This document shows positions 44,024-52,780 of a stretch of DNA of 64,000 bases, piece by piece. Source of the stretch: Pelagimonas sp050633425 (lineage in GTDB: Bacteria > Pseudomonadota > Alphaproteobacteria > Rhodobacterales > Rhodobacteraceae); NCBI RefSeq assembly GCF_050633425.1, contig NZ_JBOEGM010000024.1:18958-82957 (forward strand), in the 5' to 3' direction. The position numbers and the translations under genes were made by a program. Each line of letters opens with the position of its first letter. The stretch's first letter is position 1. The notes beneath the pieces are model-generated. The model had not been told where the DNA came from. It searched no databases and saw nothing but the letters and a program-made list of their open reading frames with translations.

Positions 44024-44821
44024 ATGATGGATCAAGAACACATGACGCTTACGACTCGCAGCCCTTCCAGCCCCAGACAGATGGAAATATCGGGCTTGAG
44101 CAAAAGTTACGGCTCGGTCCATGTTTTGAACGATATCAATGTGACGGTTGCTCCGGGCGAATTCATCTGCATTGTTGGTCCTTCGGGGGTCGGCAAGACC
44201 ACATTACTGCGCAGTTTGTCAGGACTGATTGACCTCAGCGCGGGCGAAGTGCGTGTGGGCGATGATGTGCTCGACGGTCCCATTCCCGACATCGGTTTGG
44301 TGTTTCAAGATTACCGTGGCTCGTTGATGCCATGGATGCGCACCCTCGAAAATGTCGCCTTCCCACTGCGTGGCAAAGGTATGGGCAAAGCCGAGCGCAA
44401 CAAGATTGCTCAGAAATGTCTCGAAGATGTAGGTCTTGGCGACGCCGCGCACAGCTATCCGTGGGAATTGTCCGGCGGCATGCAGCAGCGCGTCGCGATC
44501 GCGCGTGCGCTGGCTTATGATGCTCATATTTTGCTGATGGACGAGCCGTTTGGTGCGCTTGATGCGCAAACGCGGCTTGGGCTTGAGGACCTCGTGCTTG
44601 ATCTGCGCAAGCGGCTGAATATTAGCGTCATCGTTGTGACCCACGATATCGATGAGGCGGTTTATCTTGCTGATCGTGTTGTGGTTTTGTCGGGAAAACC
44701 GGCCACTGTCATTGATATTGTTGATGTTGATCTGGGCAACGACCGCGACCAGATCACGACAAAATCGGATCCACTCTTTGTGGAATATCGAAACCGCGTC
44801 CTGAAAGAAATAATGCGATAG
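44024..44821 (+). CDS. ABC transporter ATP-binding protein (SsuB/TauB-like)
   Basis: The 265-residue ATPase has Walker A GPSGVGKTT at about 52-60, signature LSGGMQQRVAIARAL, Walker B ILLMDEPFGALD and the switch histidine in VVTHDIDEAV. It energises import by the two preceding permeases. The first ATG directly follows the TAA of the second permease; an internal ATG six codons later (MTLTTRS) is an alternative. Members of this family couple to nitrate, sulfonate or aromatic-acid type binding proteins. Confidence 0.92.
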   Translation: MMDQEHMTLTTRSPSSPRQMEISGLSKSYGSVHVLNDINVTVAPGEFICIVGPSGVGKTTLLRSLSGLIDLSAGEVRVGDDVLDGPIPDIGLVFQDYRGSLMPWMRTLENVAFPLRGKGMGKAERNKIAQKCLEDVGLGDAAHSYPWELSGGMQQRVAIARALAYDAHILLMDEPFGALDAQTRLGLEDLVLDLRKRLNISVIVVTHDIDEAVYLADRVVVLSGKPATVIDIVDVDLGNDRDQITTKSDPLFVEYRNRVLKEIMR

Positions 44822-44881
44822 GACGCTGTCAAAAGCTGGATCAACAGATCCGGTTGCTCATCAAATGGGAGGAACCAACCA

Positions 44882-45844
44882 ATGGGCTTTACGTCAATGA
44901 CCATCCGCGGAATGAAGGCCGCGCTTCTTGCAACTTCGATGACGACCTCGCTGCTCACCGCCGCAAAAGCCGACGAGATGACGACGCTAAAAATCAACCG
45001 CTCGCCCGTGGGCACGTTCCAAGGGCTGTTCATTGCCGAGGAGCAAGGCTACTTCGCCGAGCGCGGGATCAAATTGGACATCCACGTCGGTGCATCGCCG
45101 GATGGTGCGCTGGCCGAGTTGATGTCTGGCACATCTGATCTGGCAATGACGGGCGCTGTGCCTCTTGTGGCTGGTGTTGCCAACGGCTTGCCGGTTGTGG
45201 CGACGCTGAACACACAAGAGCAGGGCACATTGCCGACCATGGGCCTTTTGGCACCTGCCGACGGCGGTATCAAAAACATCGAAGACCTGCGCGGCAAAAA
45301 GATCGGCCTGCCGGGTATCACCAGTCCTCAGGGGCTCGCACTTTTGCTTGAGTTGGAAAAATTCGGCATGACGGCAGATGATGTCGAGTTGGTGAACTTG
45401 CCGTTCCCTGGCGTTTTGTCAGCGATTGAATCCGGTGCTGTGGATGCGGGTGTTCCAGCCGGCCTGTTTTACAACTTGGGTGTTCAAAGCGGGATGACTG
45501 TTTTCCCAGAGGTGTTTGAAAATCTGCACCGCTCGCCAGCGGTTTTGTTCGCCGCCAACAAAATGTGGGCACAAGAAAACGCTGATATTATTGTGAAATT
45601 TAACGAAGCGATGTTGCTCGCCTATGAATACGGCAATGCAAACCCCGACGACATCCGTCGGATTGATGCTGAGAAAACCAAAATGCCTGCGTCCTTCATC
45701 GAGACACGTGACATCGCGCCCTTCGTGGGCGAATTCGGTGTATCCGAATGGAACCTGCAGAACGAAGACATGATTAAATTCGGTTTCTTGCCGCGCGTTC
45801 CAGAGCCTAGCGAATACATCTGGTCCGGTGCGCCGACAAAGTAA
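44882..45844 (+). CDS. ABC transporter substrate-binding protein (NMT1/TauA-like)
   Basis: The 320-residue protein has a signal peptide with a twin hydrophobic run (MKAALLATSMTTSLLTAAKA, cleaved near AKADE). The NMT1/SsuA-like fold is seen in VGTFQGLFIAEEQGYFAERGI, LRGKKIGLPGITSPQGLAL and SGAVDAGVPAG. It binds the substrate in the periplasm and hands it to the permeases. Its place in the island suggests it imports the compound degraded by the LigAB-type and hydrolase genes. A strong terminator follows. Confidence 0.9.
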   Translation: MGFTSMTIRGMKAALLATSMTTSLLTAAKADEMTTLKINRSPVGTFQGLFIAEEQGYFAERGIKLDIHVGASPDGALAELMSGTSDLAMTGAVPLVAGVANGLPVVATLNTQEQGTLPTMGLLAPADGGIKNIEDLRGKKIGLPGITSPQGLALLLELEKFGMTADDVELVNLPFPGVLSAIESGAVDAGVPAGLFYNLGVQSGMTVFPEVFENLHRSPAVLFAANKMWAQENADIIVKFNEAMLLAYEYGNANPDDIRRIDAEKTKMPASFIETRDIAPFVGEFGVSEWNLQNEDMIKFGFLPRVPEPSEYIWSGAPTK

Positions 45845-45867
45845 CGGCACTAAAAGAACAAGAGATT

Positions 45868-45889
45868 GGGGGCTTCGGCCCCCTTTTTT
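45868..45889 (+). terminator. terminator after the ABC transporter operon
   Basis: GGGGGC-TTCG-GCCCCC followed by six T: perfect stem, UUCG tetraloop. Confidence 0.93.
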
Positions 45890-45934
45890 GTGTCTGCGTT
45901 ATTTGGGCTAGCTTTGCGGTCGGCCAGACATGCA

Positions 45935-45962
45935 AAAGCCGCGCCTCAATTGGCGCGGCTTT
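45935..45962 (-). terminator. terminator after the LigA-like gene
   Basis: AAAGCCGCGCC and GGCGCGGCTTT form a perfect 11-bp stem with a 6-base loop. Read on the minus strand it ends in TTTTGCATG, so it closes the SnoaL-LigB-LigA operon. Confidence 0.85.
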
Positions 45963-46032
45963 CTATGCGTTGAGGCGCTTTTGGCGGCGAAACATCCCAA
46001 TCACGAGCGTTGCACCACCAGCTCTGTCTTTG

Positions 46033-46320
46033 TCAGGTTTCGATATCGCCCAACGTCAGACCTTTGAGCTTGGCAACATAGTCTTGCATGAGTTGAGGGT
46101 TCCAGCCGCCGTTCTGTGTGATGGCGTAAGAGTAGAGCAAAAACGGATGCGCCCCCAATTCAAACAGGGATCGAATGTTTTGTTCCACCAAGGCATCGTG
46201 TTCGATCTTATCCAGCTCAAATCCCTCAATGCTTGCTGCAGGGTCTTTGAAATAAGCAACGCCAAATTCAGGATCTTTCGCCACTTTCCAAAGCACTTTA
46301 TCGACAGCATATCGTGTCAT
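46033..46320 (-). CDS. extradiol dioxygenase small subunit (LigA-like)
   Basis: From ATG 46320 (MTRYAVDKVLWKVAKDPEF) the protein has 95 residues. Helical blocks such as DPAASIEGFELDKIEHDALV and LFELGAHPFLLYSYAI are typical of the LigA alpha subunit of protocatechuate 4,5-dioxygenase-type enzymes. The subunit shapes the active site lid of LigB. It overlaps the LigB-like gene by 4 bp. The start upstream at 46353 is inside the partner gene and less likely. Confidence 0.87.
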   Translation of the reverse strand: MTRYAVDKVLWKVAKDPEFGVAYFKDPAASIEGFELDKIEHDALVEQNIRSLFELGAHPFLLYSYAITQNGGWNPQLMQDYVAKLKGLTLGDIET

Positions 46321-47189
46321 GAGGCACCTCCTTCCAAGTCCGCTTCCGTCCACCCCAAAAACGCAACAGCAGGCTGGGCTTCATTTGCCAGAAGTTCGGC
46401 AAAACTGGGTTTGGCCCCACCCGCGGCACCAAGCGCCATGACGTTGCCTAGAAATCCCGGCGTTCCGTTGCCGTGGGCATAGAGCTGGTCCCATGTGCTG
46501 CGTTTGGTGATTTCTTCCATGTCGCCGGCCTTGACCAGTTCCCACATCTCGTGATCCCAATCCGCCTCTGCAGTGGTCTCCATCATCCGAGGACTGCCCA
46601 CAGCATTTGACATGTGCCCCGTGCCGATGATCGCAACGCGCAGGTCACTATCCCAATCGCCAATCACCTTGCGCACGACCTTGCCCACTTCGGCATAGCG
46701 CCACCCCGGTGGCACCGGTGGTGCCAGCAGGTTGATAAACAGCGGCACGACAGGCAGATCGTGTTCAGGCCGCAGGAAGTTCAGCGGGATGGTGAAGGAA
46801 TGATCGGCAATGAATTCGTCCGAAAATGAAAAATCAACGCCCTCGTTCAACCCTGCGCGCAAAATGTGCCGCGCGAGGTCGCCGTGGATCGGAAGATCCA
46901 CAGGCTCAAGCCCCCACGCGTCCTGTTCGTCTTTCATAGGGCCGATCAATCGCGTGGCTTTGCCGACCATGAATTGCGGCATGTTGTTCATGAACCACTG
47001 CCCGAAATGATCGCTGCCTATACTGACAAGAACATCAGGTCGTGCGTCCGTGAGCATTTCGCGCAAAGCAGCAAAATGCTCCAAGCCCGCCACGGCGCCA
47101 GGATGGGCCTTGCCCAAGGGTTCAAGACGCGCGGCAATGGGGAGGGTGGGATCGTGTGGGGCCGCAATCAGTGCAACAAGTTTTGCCAT
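46317..47189 (-). CDS. extradiol dioxygenase catalytic subunit (LigB-like)
   Basis: The 290-residue protein has the LigB fold. His12 (APHDP) and His61 (GSDHFGQWF) match two Fe(II) ligands of LigAB, and His192 (GTGHMS) fits the catalytic base. The third iron ligand, a glutamate in a G-x-E motif near residue 242 in LigB, is not obvious: here the segment reads GTPGFLGN. Either a nearby Glu serves or the enzyme differs in metal or reaction. LigAB enzymes open catechol-type rings with oxygen. It is the middle gene of a SnoaL-LigB-LigA operon. Confidence 0.85.
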   Translation of the reverse strand: MAKLVALIAAPHDPTLPIAARLEPLGKAHPGAVAGLEHFAALREMLTDARPDVLVSIGSDHFGQWFMNNMPQFMVGKATRLIGPMKDEQDAWGLEPVDLPIHGDLARHILRAGLNEGVDFSFSDEFIADHSFTIPLNFLRPEHDLPVVPLFINLLAPPVPPGWRYAEVGKVVRKVIGDWDSDLRVAIIGTGHMSNAVGSPRMMETTAEADWDHEMWELVKAGDMEEITKRSTWDQLYAHGNGTPGFLGNVMALGAAGGAKPSFAELLANEAQPAVAFLGWTEADLEGGAS

Positions 47190-47201
47190 TTGACTGTCCT
47201 A

Positions 47202-47861
47202 TCAAAGATAAATGCGTACGGCTTTCAAAACAGATTCACCGCGCTCATAGATCGCAATCGCCGGACGTCCTGAGGGCATATAGGCCTCGACCACACAAGT
47301 GACGCCGTCATCAGTGAGGCGACAGTAGTCAATCCGAATGCCACCACCTTCTAGCATTTTCTCGAAATCCGCACGCAACGCGTCATAGCCAAGGTGGATG
47401 CCGCCGTTTGAGTGCATGAAATAGCTGTCTTCCGCGAAGTGGGCCAAGATGCCGTCGATCTTGTTCTCACCAAGCACCTTGAAGTAGCTGAACAGCATAT
47501 CGTTTTCGTCGCGCCACGGGTGAAGGCCGGGCACGGGTTCAAGGATCCGCGCACGATCTTCGACGAGGTGGTGATCTGAATAGACATAGGCGGTCGGGCC
47601 TGTCGGCGCGATCGGATCAAACACGAAGCTGACGGGCAAGAATTCATCAGTGGTCGCGTCTTTGTAGCAGCGCACCTCAACGACGCTCCGACCATCGGCC
47701 TTAGTCGTTTGGAAATGCTCGACGCGCGCCCAGTTATCGCCGGGCCACAACATTGAGCCATCCTTAAAGGCGGCGGCAGAAATTTCCCCCGATAATGGAT
47801 CGTTGATAACAGCCTGTTCAAGCAAGGCGCTTTGCAAGTCTTCAAGCGTTTTGGTCGTCAT
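47202..47861 (-). CDS. SnoaL/NTF2-like protein
   Basis: The 219-residue protein has an N-terminal ~110 residues with beta strands (VEVRCYKDATTDEFLPVSFVFDP) and a C-terminal NTF2-like cone fold from about 120 (LFSYFKVLGENKIDGILAHFAEDSYFMHSNGG). Such folds act as isomerases, hydratases or cyclases on small ring compounds, or bind ligands only. No catalytic residue can be named with certainty. It is the first gene of the LigBA operon, 12 bp before LigB, and its promoter carries the TetR-type operator. Confidence 0.75.
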   Translation of the reverse strand: MTTKTLEDLQSALLEQAVINDPLSGEISAAAFKDGSMLWPGDNWARVEHFQTTKADGRSVVEVRCYKDATTDEFLPVSFVFDPIAPTGPTAYVYSDHHLVEDRARILEPVPGLHPWRDENDMLFSYFKVLGENKIDGILAHFAEDSYFMHSNGGIHLGYDALRADFEKMLEGGGIRIDYCRLTDDGVTCVVEAYMPSGRPAIAIYERGESVLKAVRIYL

Positions 47862-47981
47862 GGGAGTCCTTTCTTTGATACGCTTTGAGCTTCAGTTCGT
47901 CGACCAAAGTCCGCGTACAATCGTCAAGTGAAATCTTACTTTCGACACCATAAGCATTGACCAATGCCAAGTAAACCTTAT

Positions 47982-47997
47982 TTGTACGAACGACCAA
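47982..47997. promoter_or_regulatory. TetR-type operator between the SnoaL-like and GST genes
   Basis: TTGTACGAACGACCAA keeps the TTGnnCGnnCGnnCAA pattern of the copies at 42394 and 51480. It lies between divergent start codons (47861 and 48036) and can control both. Confidence 0.6.
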
Positions 47998-48035
47998 TCA
48001 AATTTCTGATCAATCTACGAAGGAGAGGTACATAT

Positions 48036-48665
48036 ATGAAATTATTTGATTTTCCGGGGTCTTGCTCTATCGGAATTCATGCGCTTCTTGAGGAAACAGG
48101 CGCGTCTTATGAGCTTGAGGTGGTCGATCTGGCATCGTTTGCCCAAAAATCGGATGCCTATAAATCTCTCAATCCGAAAGGCAAAGTACCTGCGCTGCTG
48201 CGCGATGACGGAACCGTGTTGACGGAGTTTCCAGCCATCGCATTTTGGCTAGCCAAGACCTATCCAGAAGCAAGGCTCATCGGCAGTACGTTGGAGCAAG
48301 AAACTCGTGCGCTTGAGTCGCTGGAATACATTGTCGGCTCGGTTCACATGCGCGGAATTACGTTCGTGATCATGCCAATGAAGTTCTTGCCCGATGACAA
48401 AACCGCTCAAAAAACGCTGCGAGCGTTTGGCCGCAATGAAGTCAAAAAAGGTGTGGCAACCCTAAGCGACACACTGGGCGACAAACCCTATCTATTGGGC
48501 GATTTCACCATCGCTGATGCCGCATTGTTCTATCTACTGCGCATGGTTCGTGAAGTTGGTATTGATCTGCCCGAAAATTTGGACGCCTGTCTGGACCGTG
48601 TGTCAAAGCGCCCTGCGTTTGCCAGCGCGTTGTCTCGTTTTGAAGCCTTGCGCGGTCGTACGTAA
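48036..48665 (+). CDS. glutathione S-transferase family protein (beta-class-like)
   Basis: The start at ATG 48036 (MKLFDFPGSCSIGIHALL), with AGGAGAGG upstream, gives 209 residues. The thioredoxin-like domain has PGSCSIG with Cys10, the beta-class position, and GKVPALLRDDGTVLTEFPAI for glutathione binding. The helical domain includes YLLGDFTIADAALFYLL. Within an aromatic island it could be a GSH-dependent isomerase, a beta-etherase-like or a dehalogenating enzyme. It is the only plus-strand gene between two minus operons and shares the divergent operator. Confidence 0.85.
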   Translation: MKLFDFPGSCSIGIHALLEETGASYELEVVDLASFAQKSDAYKSLNPKGKVPALLRDDGTVLTEFPAIAFWLAKTYPEARLIGSTLEQETRALESLEYIVGSVHMRGITFVIMPMKFLPDDKTAQKTLRAFGRNEVKKGVATLSDTLGDKPYLLGDFTIADAALFYLLRMVREVGIDLPENLDACLDRVSKRPAFASALSRFEALRGRT

Positions 48666-48724
48666 AGTGCGCCAAACCATTGGCCAATTGGCGGGCGCTG
48701 CTAAATCGAGTGCCCGCCATGCCG

Positions 48725-49510
48725 CTAACTACCGTCAGTCACCAGAGTCCCGCCATCAATCACAAGCGTTTGCCCGGTCATAAAGGCCCCGCCAGCGGAG
48801 GCCAAAAACAACACCGCCGCTGCAACCTCATGTGGTTGACCGACGCGGCGCAGCGGGGTGGCTTGCAATCTACGCTCCATAAATTCTGTATTTCCCATCA
48901 GGGCTTTAGCAAAAGGTGTTTCGATAAGCCCAGGTGCAATGGCATTGGCACGAATGCCACTTGGGCCAAGCTCAACGGCAAGGTTGCGCGCCATCTGCGC
49001 GAGTGCGGCTTTCGACATTGCATAGGGGCCGATCATTGCATTGCCGCGCATGGCAGAGAGGCTGGACATGAGGATGATTGAGCCACCCCCATGCGCTGCC
49101 ATTGCACCTTTGCAGGCGGAGGCCAGCCAATAGCCCGAATGCAGATTGATATCGAAAACACGCTTGTACGCGTCTTCATTGGCTGCTCCTGTCAGTCCAA
49201 CGGGACCTTCGATGCCGGCATTCGAGACCAAAATATCCACCGAACCGTCCAGCTCGATTTCAGTCGTGGCCACGAGTGCTTCAGCAGCCGCACGATCACT
49301 CAATTTGTGATGGATCGCGCGTGCGCCAACGCAGGAAAAACCCGCCACATCGTCGGCACGGTCAGAGCATGTCATCACCTGTGCTCCTGCGCCCGCAAGC
49401 GCCTGAACAATTGCGAGGCCAATCCCCGATGTGCCGCCTGTTACCAGAGCACGTTTACCATTGAGCGCAAAAAGTTCGTTCAGACTGTTCACAGTGCTGC
49501 TGTCGTTCAT
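48725..49510 (-). CDS. short-chain dehydrogenase/reductase
   Basis: The ATG at 49510 (MNDSSTVNSLNELFALNG) gives 261 residues, with AAGGGAA upstream. TGGTSGIG binds NAD(P), NAG is at ILVSNAG, the catalytic Ser in ILMSSLSAM, and YAMSK provides Tyr and Lys. The end MTGQTLVIDGG is typical of classical SDRs. The substrate is probably a hydroxyl or keto intermediate of the island's pathway. It follows the FAH-family gene on the same strand by 50 bp and belongs to the DenD-FAH-SDR operon. Confidence 0.9.
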   Translation of the reverse strand: MNDSSTVNSLNELFALNGKRALVTGGTSGIGLAIVQALAGAGAQVMTCSDRADDVAGFSCVGARAIHHKLSDRAAAEALVATTEIELDGSVDILVSNAGIEGPVGLTGAANEDAYKRVFDINLHSGYWLASACKGAMAAHGGGSIILMSSLSAMRGNAMIGPYAMSKAALAQMARNLAVELGPSGIRANAIAPGLIETPFAKALMGNTEFMERRLQATPLRRVGQPHEVAAAVLFLASAGGAFMTGQTLVIDGGTLVTDGS

Positions 49511-49559
49511 CACGGGTTTTCCCTTTCAAATTTGGGTGTGTGATCAATGATGTCGGGCC

Positions 49560-50522
49560 CTAGGCCTTGACCACCTTCTGTGCAATCGCGCCAAAGACAG
49601 GACTGCCATCAGCGGCCACGCATTCCATACGCACGTTGTCACCAAAGGACATAAACGGCGTCTTTGCCTCGCCCTCATCCAGTGCTTCGATCCCGCGACG
49701 TTCGGCGATACAGGCGGACCCGACTTCGCGAAAATTTGTGTTGGAGACGGTGCCCGAACCGATCACAGTGCCCGCAGGCAAATCGCGCGAATACGCTGCG
49801 TGAGCCACAAGATCGTCAAAGCCAAACGCCATTTCATATCCGTTTGGTGTGCCAAACTTTTCGCCATTCCACGAGACGTTCAGCGGCAGATCGACCCGCG
49901 CATCGCGCCAAGCTTCGCCCAGTTCATCTGGGGTGACAGCAACAGGGGCCATTGAACAAATGGGCTTGGCCTGAATCCAACCAAACCCTGTCTTCATTTC
50001 AATCGGACCAAGTTTACGCAGCGACCAGTCATTGATCTGCACCACGAGCGCGATGCGATCTTTTGCGCGGGCTTTGGTGCCCATGGGCGTGGCTTTGCAG
50101 ATCACGCCGAACTCGCCTTCAAAATCGATGCCATCGTCTTCGCTGGGCAGTTTTGTTTCTTCGCAGGGCGCTTGAAAACGATCAGAAAGGCCTTGATACA
50201 TCAAAGGCCGCCCGGTTTTCTCCAACGGCTCAAGGCCGAACACCGCTTGGAGCAATTCGCCATGGCTTTCATAAACCGACCCATCCAGCCACTGCCAAGC
50301 GCGCGGCAATGGTGCCAGCGCTGTTGTGCCATCAAACGGCACACCGCCGCCTGCATTCAGCGCATCATATTCGCGTTGCAGATCGCCCTGCAGACCATCC
50401 CAAGCATCCAGCGCTTCTTGCAAGGTTGCGACCGTTTGGCATGGGGTGCAGCGGCTGTTGTCGCGGCTGACAAGGTGCAGGCGGCCGTCGGGGGTGCCGT
50501 TTGGCATGGTGGCAAATCTCAT
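49560..50522 (-). CDS. fumarylacetoacetate hydrolase family protein
   Basis: The 320-residue protein has an N-terminal ~100-residue part (with MYQGLSDRFQAP after it) and the FAH domain. The metal-binding acidic residues are in DGIDFEGEFGVI and LVVQINDWS, and GSGTVSN near 250 is the family's conserved turn. These Mg-dependent hydrolases cleave C-C bonds of acylpyruvates or related diketo acids. It fits the late steps of ring-fission pathways. It overlaps the DenD-like gene by 4 bp (ATGA). Confidence 0.9.
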   Translation of the reverse strand: MRFATMPNGTPDGRLHLVSRDNSRCTPCQTVATLQEALDAWDGLQGDLQREYDALNAGGGVPFDGTTALAPLPRAWQWLDGSVYESHGELLQAVFGLEPLEKTGRPLMYQGLSDRFQAPCEETKLPSEDDGIDFEGEFGVICKATPMGTKARAKDRIALVVQINDWSLRKLGPIEMKTGFGWIQAKPICSMAPVAVTPDELGEAWRDARVDLPLNVSWNGEKFGTPNGYEMAFGFDDLVAHAAYSRDLPAGTVIGSGTVSNTNFREVGSACIAERRGIEALDEGEAKTPFMSFGDNVRMECVAADGSPVFGAIAQKVVKA

Positions 50523-51457
50523 CGTGAGGTCTCCGATATCATGGAATTTTGAACAAGCGCATCAGCATCCGCATCGCGGGTGAACCCGAGGCGATCAGCG
50601 GTTTCAGTGATCAGGCGCGGGTAGCTGCCAAAGAGCGCCACGGTCTCTGGATCGGGCGCAAAGGTGACTTTCGAGGGGCTGTCGGGGAAACGGCGTTTGA
50701 GCGCGTTCACCAACTCTTCAAAGGTGAGTGCGAGGGCTGGGAGCGTGAAGGCCCGCGTCGGTCCGATTTCAGGCAGCAAAGCCCCATGCACAAAGTTTTC
50801 AGCGACATTTCCCACCGAGGCGAGCCATGAGCGGCTGTCTTGTGCAACGGGAAGGGTGATGTCCTCGCCCCGTTTCACACACCAGAACAATCGCGACATA
50901 AAGGCCGTTTTTAGGGCGGCATCTGCTCCGTCGCGGGCCATCACACCAGAGGGACGGAGTGACACTGCATCAAGCCAGCCCTTCGCGGCAAAGTTCGACA
51001 AGGCCACTTCCATCATCAGCTTTTGCGCGCCGTAAACCATTGTGGGGCCAAGGGGCGTGATGTCTGTGACGGGGTCGGGCAGGGGCTTGGAATACGTTGC
51101 GATAGTTGAGGCAAAAACAAACCGCGTGGCGGGGGCGGTGTCGCGCAAATGTTCGATCAGATCCAGTGTGGCATCGACGTTCACGCGCCGCGCCAAGGTG
51201 TAGTTCTGCTCAGCGGCCCCACCCAAAATGGCCGCGAGGAAAATAACCGCATCGGCGTTATCGCAGGCTGCATCTCGAATCGCAGTGTCGGAAAAATCTC
51301 CGACATAGGCTGCGATTTTCCCGGTGCCATCATCAGTCGTCTCTGGGAAAGGCGCGCGATCAACCAGAGCGATTTGGTCAATTGCTTCAATTTTCTGCAA
51401 GATATTTGCCACTTGCGCGCCAACAAATCCACCAGCTCCGACAACTGTAACTTTCAT
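50519..51457 (-). CDS. NAD-dependent epimerase/dehydratase family protein (DenD-like)
   Basis: The 312-residue extended SDR has GAGGFVG at residues 7-13 for NAD binding, FASTIATYS with the catalytic Ser region, and YGAQK with Tyr and Lys. The general pattern (VVGAGGFVGAQVA...LVDRAPFP) recalls D-erythronate dehydrogenase DenD and similar enzymes. In this island it could oxidise a hydroxy acid intermediate. It is the first gene of the minus-strand operon, and the operator at 51480 lies 23 bp before its start. Confidence 0.87.
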   Translation of the reverse strand: MKVTVVGAGGFVGAQVANILQKIEAIDQIALVDRAPFPETTDDGTGKIAAYVGDFSDTAIRDAACDNADAVIFLAAILGGAAEQNYTLARRVNVDATLDLIEHLRDTAPATRFVFASTIATYSKPLPDPVTDITPLGPTMVYGAQKLMMEVALSNFAAKGWLDAVSLRPSGVMARDGADAALKTAFMSRLFWCVKRGEDITLPVAQDSRSWLASVGNVAENFVHGALLPEIGPTRAFTLPALALTFEELVNALKRRFPDSPSKVTFAPDPETVALFGSYPRLITETADRLGFTRDADADALVQNSMISETSR

Positions 51458-51479
51458 TCTATTTCCATTTGTTATTTAT

Positions 51480-51495
51480 TTGGTTGATCGACCAA
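51480..51495. promoter_or_regulatory. TetR-type operator between DenD-like and hydrolase genes
   Basis: TTGGTTGATCGACCAA is palindromic except at one pair and matches the copies at 42394 and 47982, including the flanking TTAT. It lies between the divergent starts 51457 and 51623. Confidence 0.7.
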
Positions 51496-51622
51496 CTAGT
51501 AATGGAATATACCGCAATCGGCAAGAGCTTCCGCTTCTTGGGACAGGCAGCGTTTGTGGACAGGGTGATGTCAAAGATCAAAGTGGCCGTCTGGGGCAGA
51601 CAGAACATTAAGGAGACACATA

Positions 51623-52780
51623 ATGTGGGAACCATTCGCAGGGAATTATATCTGGAATTTGGGCACCAACCTGAACCTGATGTGCGGCGGCAATATCGGC
51701 GAAGTCACCGCCGCATGTGCCCCGATCTTTGAGGCCGCGAAAGCTGGCGAAGATGCTGGGACCGCGCTCTACTTTGACAGCTGGATTGACATGGCGGGCA
51801 AAGTTTTGGCCTCTGCCGATGCGGATTTGGCCAAAGGACGCAGGCTTTCGGCAGGCACAAAGTATCAACGGGCTGCCAACTATCTTTTGACCGCAGAACG
51901 GATGCAGGCGCGTGACTACGCGCCGCGGCGCAAAGCCTATAACGACGGATTGGCCTATTTCAAAAGGGGTGTGGAATTACAGGGCTTGAACGTGGAATTC
52001 GTCAAAATTCCCTACGAAGGCACGTTCTTTACGGCGCTGTTTGTGGCGGCAGAGGGCGTCGATGGCCCGGCACCTTGTGTGGTGTCATGCAACGGGCTCG
52101 ACAGTATGAAAGAGCAGATTTTCGGTGCGGGCAACCCTGAGGCGAACCGCATTCGCGGCATCTCGACCTTGGTCATCGACCAGCCGGGCACAGGCGAAGC
52201 CTTGCGCAATCTCGGGCTTGCGGGGCGCTATGATGCCGAAGCTTGGGGATCGGCTGCATATGACTATCTGCTGACCCGCGATGACGTTGATCATGATCGC
52301 ATCGGCATGTTTGGTCTGTCGTTGGGCGGGTATTTCGCGCCGCGTATCGCCTCGATGGACACACGTTTCAAGCTGTGTTGTGTGATGGGGGCCAACCACA
52401 ATTGGGGCGAGATGCAAGAACGTCGTCGTCACCGCGAAGGTGATAATCCTGTGCCGCATTATTGGGACCACGTGATGTGGGTCTTTGGCAAAGATACGGT
52501 GGAAGATTTCATGGACTGGGCGCCCAACATGGACCTGACGCCAGTGATCGCCAACATGACCTGCCCGTTCTTCATCATGCATGGCGGGGGGGATCGCCAG
52601 ATACCGGTGGAATATGCCGAACAGTCGCGTGACCAAGCGGTGAACGCAGCCAAGGTGGATTACTTTGTGACCGGCCCGGAACATTTCGAAGTGGAACATT
52701 GCGGTGCCGACAACGGCACCTTCATGCGCGATATGTTGGCCGATTGGATGGCCGAAACATTTGAGGAGATGACAGCATGA
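51623..52780 (+). CDS. alpha/beta hydrolase (2,6-dihydroxypseudooxynicotine hydrolase-like)
   Basis: The 385-residue protein has a helical N-terminal ~130 residues (MWEPFAGNYIWNLGTNLNL) and an alpha/beta hydrolase core. The nucleophile is Ser233 in GLSLGG; Asp324 (GGGDRQIP) and His354 or His359 (GPEHFEVEHC) complete the triad. This two-part build is known from DHPON hydrolase, which cuts a C-C bond in nicotine breakdown, and from related esterases such as FrsA-like proteins. A similar hydrolysis of a ring-side ketone is plausible here. A GGAG site precedes the ATG; it overlaps the SMP-30 gene by 4 bp. Confidence 0.85.
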   Translation: MWEPFAGNYIWNLGTNLNLMCGGNIGEVTAACAPIFEAAKAGEDAGTALYFDSWIDMAGKVLASADADLAKGRRLSAGTKYQRAANYLLTAERMQARDYAPRRKAYNDGLAYFKRGVELQGLNVEFVKIPYEGTFFTALFVAAEGVDGPAPCVVSCNGLDSMKEQIFGAGNPEANRIRGISTLVIDQPGTGEALRNLGLAGRYDAEAWGSAAYDYLLTRDDVDHDRIGMFGLSLGGYFAPRIASMDTRFKLCCVMGANHNWGEMQERRRHREGDNPVPHYWDHVMWVFGKDTVEDFMDWAPNMDLTPVIANMTCPFFIMHGGGDRQIPVEYAEQSRDQAVNAAKVDYFVTGPEHFEVEHCGADNGTFMRDMLADWMAETFEEMTA

